Assembly: GCA_039183535.1 (NCBI GenBank)
Contig: JBCDBO010000060.1
Location: forward strand, 1-18,808
DNA from: JBCAXA01 sp039183535
GTDB lineage: Bacteria > Pseudomonadota > Gammaproteobacteria > Steroidobacterales > Woeseiaceae
DNA: 18,808 nucleotides
Reading direction: 5' to 3'
Shown here piece after piece: positions 14,500 to 18,808 of the stretch; position 1 is the stretch's first letter, and each line of letters starts with the position of its first letter. Below the pieces are notes generated by a model. The model did no database searches, was not told the DNA's origin, and was given only the letters and a program-made list of their open reading frames with translations. Position numbers and translations under genes: made by a program.

Positions 14500-16035
14500 T
14501 TAGCGGGCCACGCTGGCGCCGGCGACAGTGACGCGGTACTGGTTTGCTGCTTGGAACGGCCCTAGGCCGGTGGCTATGCGGCTGCTTTGACCCGGTTGCA
14601 ACACGCCGCGTAATCGCCGAGTGACGCGACGCTGGCGGCCTTTCGAATCGATGTAGTCAATGCTGAGTGCAACGCCGCTCAGCGGTACGCGCATCGGATT
14701 CGAAATCTCGACCAACAAGCCACCGTCGGCGTCGAGCCCGCTGCGGCTTTGCAGGTATTTGCTCGGGTTGGCGGGCAAATCGATCTCAAGCAACGCCATT
14801 TCAGCGGTAATACCCAGTTGACCTTGCGATCCACGGGCCCGTTCGTAGTACGCCACCGCTTCTTGCGGTCGGTTTTGGCGTTTGGCGATGTTGCCAAGCG
14901 CCATATATGCCGGTCCGGTCGGCAACAACGAAACGCTGCGTTCGAGATCGAGCCGCGCCGAATCATCGTTGCCACGATCTTCTGCGATCAGACCGCGCTG
15001 CAGGTAGTAATAGAAGAAGTTGTCGTTGCGGCCGATGGCCTGGTCGTAATGACGTATGGCGTTGTCGTAGTTCTTACGCTTCAGTTCGATATCGCCGAGC
15101 AGCGCATGGAAGTGTGCTTCGCGCGGCAGGCGATCAATGGCCTCTAGGCCCAGGGTCGTCGCGGAATTCAAATCGCCGTCGCTCAATGCTTTGCGGCCCT
15201 TGTCGTAGGCATCGTAGGCTGGCTGCGCGGCCTTAACCGTCGCCATTGCCGCCGCGTACGTGTCGGCGCCCCCGATACCACGTGTGCCGAGCTCGGCCGC
15301 CGTCGCTTGATTGGCCGCGACGCGCTGTTGCGACGGTGGGTGGCTGGCAAATAAACCGGATAACCAATCGGACTGTCGGCCGGCGCTAAGCCGAACAAAG
15401 GTCTGCTGTAAATCGACGGCGCCTTGCGGGTCATAGCCAGCCGCCGCCATGTATTTCATGCCGTAGCGATCGGACTCAAGTTCGGCGTTGCGGCTGTAGC
15501 GCTGATTGATCAGCTGCGCGCCAATGTTTGCCCCAAGCACCGCAATGTTGGCGTAGTCACTGTCGTTGGCCGCAACGGCAGTGGCGAGAATGCCGCCTTG
15601 CAAAATCAACGCCCGGCTTTGCGCTTGCGCGCTGTGTCCTGCGGCCGCGTGGACGATCTCGTGGCCGAGTACGGCTGCCAACTCCGCTTCCGAGTCGAGC
15701 TCGACGAGTAAGCCGCGATTGATGGCGATTTTTCCGCCGGGCAGGGCCCAGGCGTTCGGCACAGAATTATTCAGGACGGTGAATTCGTAGGGCAGCGCCA
15801 GGTCGCTAACCGCCGCCAAGCGTTGGCCAACATCGGCAACATAGCGTTGCAGGCCGGCGTCGACGACCAACTCGCCGCCTTGCGACTGCAGCAACGGCGC
15901 ATAGTTCTGCTCGCCTTGCTGGATTTGCTGTGCGGTTGAGACGAGCCGCAGCTCGGACTTGCCGGTGACCGGATTGGTCACGCAACCCGCCGCTGCCAGT
16001 GCAGCCAACAAAATCAACACGTAGCGACGCCACAT
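14500..16035 (-). CDS. M48 family metalloprotease with TPR and FxLYD-like domains, lipoprotein (BepA/LoiP-like)
   Basis: The start at ATG 16035 (511 residues) is chosen over an in-frame start 30 bases upstream because a perfect GGAGG lies 8 bases before it and the signal peptide begins there. A lipobox LAAAGC gives lipid Cys18, followed by VTNPVTGK, common in this family. The zinc site is GHEIVHAAAGH (His125, Glu126, His129) with the third ligand Glu185 in RNAELESDRYG. The VPNAWALPGGKIAINRGLL block (92-110) is the usual M48 sequence before the active site. Residues about 290-420 form TPR-like helical pairs (DNAIRHYDQAIG, PQEAVAYYERARG). The last roughly 80 residues (ISNPMRVPLSGVALSIDY...) look like an FxLYD-type beta domain. 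BepA-like proteases monitor outer-membrane protein assembly, so a periplasmic quality-control role is likely. The msrA gene follows. Confidence 0.92.
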   Translation of the reverse strand: MWRRYVLILLAALAAAGCVTNPVTGKSELRLVSTAQQIQQGEQNYAPLLQSQGGELVVDAGLQRYVADVGQRLAAVSDLALPYEFTVLNNSVPNAWALPGGKIAINRGLLVELDSEAELAAVLGHEIVHAAAGHSAQAQSRALILQGGILATAVAANDSDYANIAVLGANIGAQLINQRYSRNAELESDRYGMKYMAAAGYDPQGAVDLQQTFVRLSAGRQSDWLSGLFASHPPSQQRVAANQATAAELGTRGIGGADTYAAAMATVKAAQPAYDAYDKGRKALSDGDLNSATTLGLEAIDRLPREAHFHALLGDIELKRKNYDNAIRHYDQAIGRNDNFFYYYLQRGLIAEDRGNDDSARLDLERSVSLLPTGPAYMALGNIAKRQNRPQEAVAYYERARGSQGQLGITAEMALLEIDLPANPSKYLQSRSGLDADGGLLVEISNPMRVPLSGVALSIDYIDSKGRQRRVTRRLRGVLQPGQSSRIATGLGPFQAANQYRVTVAGASVAR

Positions 16036-16043
16036 GGGCTCAA

Positions 16044-16048
16044 CCTCC
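16044..16048 (-). promoter_or_regulatory. Shine-Dalgarno GGAGG deciding the M48 gene start
   Basis: The minus strand reads GGAGG here, followed by 8 bases and ATG 16035-16033. It is the strongest ribosome-binding site seen in the window and rules for the shorter, lipoprotein-compatible start. Confidence 0.8.
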
Positions 16049-16298
16049 CGATCTACTTGCCCCACGCCTGCCAGTGTACGTCAGTCGCCGCGCTGGTGGC
16101 AGCGGGCAGGCAAGTTGTGCTGGGTCGTTGGTGAGATAAACCGCGCGACCATGACACAACACGACTGGTGGGGACGGAAATGCATCGGTAAGCAGGGGCT
16201 TTCCACGCCACCCGGCGAAGTAGATCTCGCATGGAGGTGCGCGCTAGTTCGCCGAGGGACCATTTCGGCATTGCCGATTAAGCGCAAGGATCCGCGCG

Positions 16299-16331
16299 GC
16301 TGGGGAGGCGCATGGAGTGTGCCTCCCCAGC
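16299..16331 (-). terminator. Strong hairpin downstream of the TPR-TonB gene
   Basis: GCTGGGGAGGC 16299-16309 pairs perfectly over 11 bp with GCCTCCCCAGC 16321-16331 around an 11-base loop. It lies 33 bases after the stop of the minus-strand TPR-TonB gene. The minus-strand 3' side is GC-rich with no U-tract, while the plus-strand side reads TATTTG, so it is not a textbook intrinsic terminator for that gene. It may act as a 3'-end protecting hairpin. Confidence 0.5.
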
Positions 16332-16364
16332 TATTTGTGCGAGCTTGTTAGAGCGCTTGCCAGC

Positions 16365-17717
16365 CTAGCTGCCGGCGTCCTCGTCCGGTTCCGCCAGGTC
16401 GTCGGCATTGCCGAAAAAGCGAAACTCGTAGCGGTACTCTTCATCGCGGGTGCGTACCGGTTTGCGTTCCTCAAAGCGCGGGCGGAAGCGAAATTTGCGA
16501 ACCCAGGCGAGCGCTTCACGGTCTTTGAGGCCTTTCGGGAACGATTCCACGACGCGCAGATTTTCGGGGTTACCGCGCGCGTTGACGTCGTAGGCGACCG
16601 TCACGTACCCAGTTTGGGGTGTCCGGCCGAGCGATTCACGCAGTTCGGCGCCGGCGGTCGACTTAAACTCGTCCACGGGCGCATCGACTCGACGCAGCGG
16701 CTGCGGGTTATCGAATCGTTTGTCGCGTTCGGTCAGTAAGGTCAGATCCTCGCTGGTGAGTAGGTCCCAGGCGCGAACGTAAGCACGCCGGGCGTTGGTG
16801 CGATCGCCTGTCAGCGTGTGGAAGTCGCCGAGGGCTAGTTCCGTTTCCGCGTGCAAGATCTCGGTCGACTCCGGGTTTTTCTTGGCGATATTGATCGCCC
16901 GTTTGAGCCGGCGTTGCCCGGTTAGGATCGCATCGGGTTCGGCGGCGAACAAATACGTACGTCCGAGGCGCGTCAATGCCGGAATCAAATCGAGCGACGA
17001 GCGCCCATCGACCCGCTCTACGATGCGAATAATTTTGTTGTAGGTGCGTTGCTCATCGACATACAAGCCCATCCGATTAAGCCATGCGGCACGCCGGTAC
17101 AGCGCTGGGATAATGCTCTTGTTGTCATCGTTCGGGTATTGGCGCTCGTACAGCGCTACAGCGAATCGTTGCAGCGCTTTCACTTGCTTAAAGTCGCCAA
17201 GCTGGTAGTACGCCTCGGTCAAGTCGTTCAGCAGCGGCAGTTGCTCTAAGTTCTGCGGGCCGACGTTTACTTGATTGACGTGCAGCGCCCGTTCGAGTGC
17301 ATCGGTGGCGAGGTCGGGGCGTTTCGCATTCAGCGTTGTGCGGCCAAGGCCCGTCAATGGATCGATCAGCTCGACGCTCAAATGGTCCTGCAAGAACTCG
17401 ATGATCGTAATGGCTGCTTGATAATTCTCGCGGGCGGCCGTTGTGTCACCCGCTAATGACTGGGCCCCAGCGAGCGTCGACAAAGCGCGGGCGGTCTCAA
17501 GTGACTCGCGCCCGTGCGTCTCCATGTTCATGACCACCAGGCGTTTGCTGGCGTCGACAGCCGCAACGTAATCGCCGTTGTCGACCAGGCGCTCAACATT
17601 GCGTGATTCGATGTCGAGCGCATGGTTGGTGTCGTCCTCGTCGGCCGCGCTCGTTACGGCAAACAGTGCGACCGCGATCGCGGCCACTAGCCAACGCTGA
17701 TTGTCTACTGTTTTCAT
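16365..17717 (-). CDS. TPR protein with C-terminal TonB domain, exported
   Basis: From ATG 17717 the protein has 450 residues. Longer in-frame starts exist up to 17807, but this one opens a signal peptide (QRWLVAAIAVALFAVTSAADE), so I choose it. The mature part is acidic and almost wholly helical over about 30-330, with TPR-like pairs (SLETARALSTLAGAQSLAGD, LLNDLTEAYYQLGDFKQ, AETELALGDFHTLTGDRTNA). Residues about 355-432 form a TonB C-terminal domain: TGYVTVAYDVNARGNPENLR, VVESFPKGLKDREALAWVRKFRFRPRF and YRYEFRF. Unlike true TonB it has no proline-rich periplasmic linker, and its N-terminus looks cleavable. It probably acts as a periplasmic scaffold or partner of outer-membrane proteins rather than an energy transducer. 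A strong hairpin follows its stop. Confidence 0.85.
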   Translation of the reverse strand: MKTVDNQRWLVAAIAVALFAVTSAADEDDTNHALDIESRNVERLVDNGDYVAAVDASKRLVVMNMETHGRESLETARALSTLAGAQSLAGDTTAARENYQAAITIIEFLQDHLSVELIDPLTGLGRTTLNAKRPDLATDALERALHVNQVNVGPQNLEQLPLLNDLTEAYYQLGDFKQVKALQRFAVALYERQYPNDDNKSIIPALYRRAAWLNRMGLYVDEQRTYNKIIRIVERVDGRSSLDLIPALTRLGRTYLFAAEPDAILTGQRRLKRAINIAKKNPESTEILHAETELALGDFHTLTGDRTNARRAYVRAWDLLTSEDLTLLTERDKRFDNPQPLRRVDAPVDEFKSTAGAELRESLGRTPQTGYVTVAYDVNARGNPENLRVVESFPKGLKDREALAWVRKFRFRPRFEERKPVRTRDEEYRYEFRFFGNADDLAEPDEDAGS

Positions 17718-17835
17718 GCCAATTATCGGACCGCGCATTGTCGCATCGCCGAGTACTCCGACCGACGCAGCGCGACCAGGTTCCCGTCCTAAACCGAGGC
17801 AGACCACGGTATCACAATCGCTTGGCGACCGAGAT
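17718..17835 (-). other. Gap between radical SAM gene and TPR-TonB gene
   Basis: This 118-base gap holds alternative in-frame starts of the TPR-TonB gene (17738, 17807) and no convincing hairpin or promoter. The Shine-Dalgarno in front of 17717 is weak, so the exact start remains open. Confidence 0.25.
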
Positions 17836-18808
17836 TCAGAACGGTAGGTGACGCTGCGCGCCCTCCGCCGCAGGCGGGCGGAACTGCGTCGTGCAGAGGC
17901 TCGAGCTGTCCGCGCTCAGTCCAAATCGGCGGCACGCGGCGTCGAAGCGATCGCGGACGAGCGCCGCGAAAGGGCCGTGGCCTCGCTGGCGCACGCCGAA
18001 GCGCGCGTCGTACGTCCGTCCGCCGCCGATCGAGCTGAGCAGAGAAAGGACGTGTTCTGCGCGCAATGTCAAATGCGTGTCGAGCCAATCGCGGAACAAA
18101 CCCTCGAGCTCGTGCGGTAACCGCAGCAAGGTATAGCGCGCTTGACTGGCGCCATGCGCAGCGGCCGCTTCGATGATGCGCTCGATTTCGGCGCAGGTGA
18201 CGGCCGGGATCACCGGCGCGACCAGGACCGTCACCGGGATACCTGCGTCGGTAAGCCGTTGGATCGTTTTCAGCCGCCGTTCGCCGCTCGCGACCCGCGG
18301 CTCGAGCGAGCGTTTCAATCCGCGGTCGAGCGTTGGCAAACTGACGGATACGCGGGTGAGCCCGCGCTCGGCCAACAGGGCGAGACGGTCAATGTCGCGT
18401 TCGATGAGCGTTCCCTTCGTCACAATACTGACGGGATGGCGGCAATCGACAAACACATCGAGTAGAGCGCGCGTCAGGCGGTAGCGCTTTTCCCCCGGTT
18501 GGTAGGGGTCGGTGTTGGCGCCTAGCGTGATTGGCTGGCAGCGATAACTCGGTTTAGCCAGATACGCCAGTAACAACTCGGCGCCGTTCGCCTTGTAGAA
18601 GATCTCGGTTTCAAAGTCTCGACCGGGTGATAAGTCGAGGTAACTGTGCGATGGGCGTGCAAAACAGTAGACGCAGCCGTGTTCACAGCCGCGATAGCTA
18701 TTGATCGACCAGTCGAACGGCACATCGGGCGAGCGGTTACCGGTGACGATGCTGCGGGCCTGTTCACGGTGAAAGTGGGTCGCTGGCGATGGCGTCTCGA
18801 GTTCGACC
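17836..18808 (-). CDS. PA0069-type (SplB-like) radical SAM protein, 5' end outside window
   Basis: The frame ends at TGA 17838-17836 and is still open at the right edge. A GTG at 18723 is possible, but the upstream codons continue with family-typical sequence (FHREQARSIVTGNRSPDVPF), so the true start lies outside. The radical SAM [4Fe-4S] motif is CEHGCVYC (C-x3-C-x2-C) within INSYRGCEHGCVYCFARPSH. Further family marks are LDLSPGRDFETEIFYK, LGANTDPYQPGEKRYRLTR, VTKGTLIERDIDRL and RYTLLRLPHEL. This is the group annotated as PA0069 family or spore-photoproduct-lyase-like in many non-sporulating bacteria. Its reaction is not established. It is cytoplasmic, and the TPR-TonB gene lies 118 bases downstream. 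Confidence 0.9.
   Translation of the reverse strand, partial: VELETPSPATHFHREQARSIVTGNRSPDVPFDWSINSYRGCEHGCVYCFARPSHSYLDLSPGRDFETEIFYKANGAELLLAYLAKPSYRCQPITLGANTDPYQPGEKRYRLTRALLDVFVDCRHPVSIVTKGTLIERDIDRLALLAERGLTRVSVSLPTLDRGLKRSLEPRVASGERRLKTIQRLTDAGIPVTVLVAPVIPAVTCAEIERIIEAAAAHGASQARYTLLRLPHELEGLFRDWLDTHLTLRAEHVLSLLSSIGGGRTYDARFGVRQRGHGPFAALVRDRFDAACRRFGLSADSSSLCTTQFRPPAAEGAQRHLPF

Larger units (their letters stand above)
16036..16364 (-). other. Intergenic region between the TonB-domain gene and the M48 gene
   Basis: These 329 bases hold the M48 ribosome-binding site at the left end and a strong hairpin (16299-16331) at the right. In between I see no gene with convincing coding features on either strand. 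The 105-residue plus-strand frame at 16034-16351 has tryptophan- and arginine-rich, family-less composition and overlaps the M48 start. The promoter of the M48 gene must lie here, but no good -35/-10 pair stands out. Confidence 0.4.

Noticed and set aside
13871..14503. 210-residue plus-strand open frame
   Set aside because: It is a shadow of msrA on the opposite strand in GC-rich DNA; MsrA motifs are complete.
16034..16351. 105-residue plus-strand open frame in the intergenic region
   Set aside because: It overlaps the M48 start and ribosome-binding site, has odd composition (many Trp, Arg and Cys) and no family resemblance.
1..18808. CRISPR arrays, insertion sequences, phage or defence genes
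   Set aside because: I saw no regularly spaced repeats, transposase or integrase motifs, or defence-related domains by reading both strands.

Overview
The window is GC-rich, densely packed bacterial chromosomal DNA. The neighbouring gene set (E. coli-type MsrA, zinc-type FolE, a PA0069-type radical SAM protein, a Bcr/CflA transporter, an S46 peptidase, an M48-TPR lipoprotein and a TPR-TonB protein) suggests a free-living, protein-degrading proteobacterium, most likely a gammaproteobacterium. That assignment is an inference from gene content; no rRNA or other taxonomic marker is present. I see no insertion sequence, integrase, CRISPR array or rRNA gene.

Layout. 1-763 (+): the C-terminal tail of a membrane protein, then a decayed secreted SH3-type gene. 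771-3802 (-): an S46 dipeptidyl-peptidase followed 2 bases later by an epoxide-hydrolase-like alpha/beta hydrolase. 3803-4200: a leader that I read as a complete T-box riboswitch with an Ile specifier, a T-box sequence, an antiterminator and a strong intrinsic terminator. 4201-7326 (+): the gene it controls, a type 2 isoleucyl-tRNA synthetase whose HIGH motif is rearranged to G-x-H-H. 7327-7902 (+): a well-formed promoter, a structured RNA leader with cloverleaf topology, and a small unknown protein. 7912-10752: a divergent pair, a membrane-anchored SRPBCC + GyrI-like protein (-) and an M49-like zinc peptidase lipoprotein (+). 10764-16035 (-): M48-TPR lipoprotein, msrA, folE, strictosidine-synthase-like beta-propeller and Bcr/CflA exporter, the last three tightly spaced. 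16365-18808 (-): a TPR + TonB C-terminal-domain protein and a radical SAM gene running off the right edge.

The most interesting part is 3950-7326. The T-box would read the aminoacylation state of tRNA-Ile: uncharged tRNA pairs with the specifier and with the UGGU of the T-box bulge, stabilises the antiterminator and allows transcription of ileS. The enzyme is of the class linked to mupirocin insensitivity, and its G-x-H-H motif is the altered signature reported for hyper-resistant IleRS2. An inducible, pseudomonic-acid-tolerant IleRS under a gram-positive-style riboswitch would be unusual in a proteobacterial background and suggests transfer of the gene together with its leader. The rest of the window is ordinary accessory metabolism and envelope proteolysis: three different peptidase families (S46, M49-like, M48), all with export signals, sit within 14 kb.
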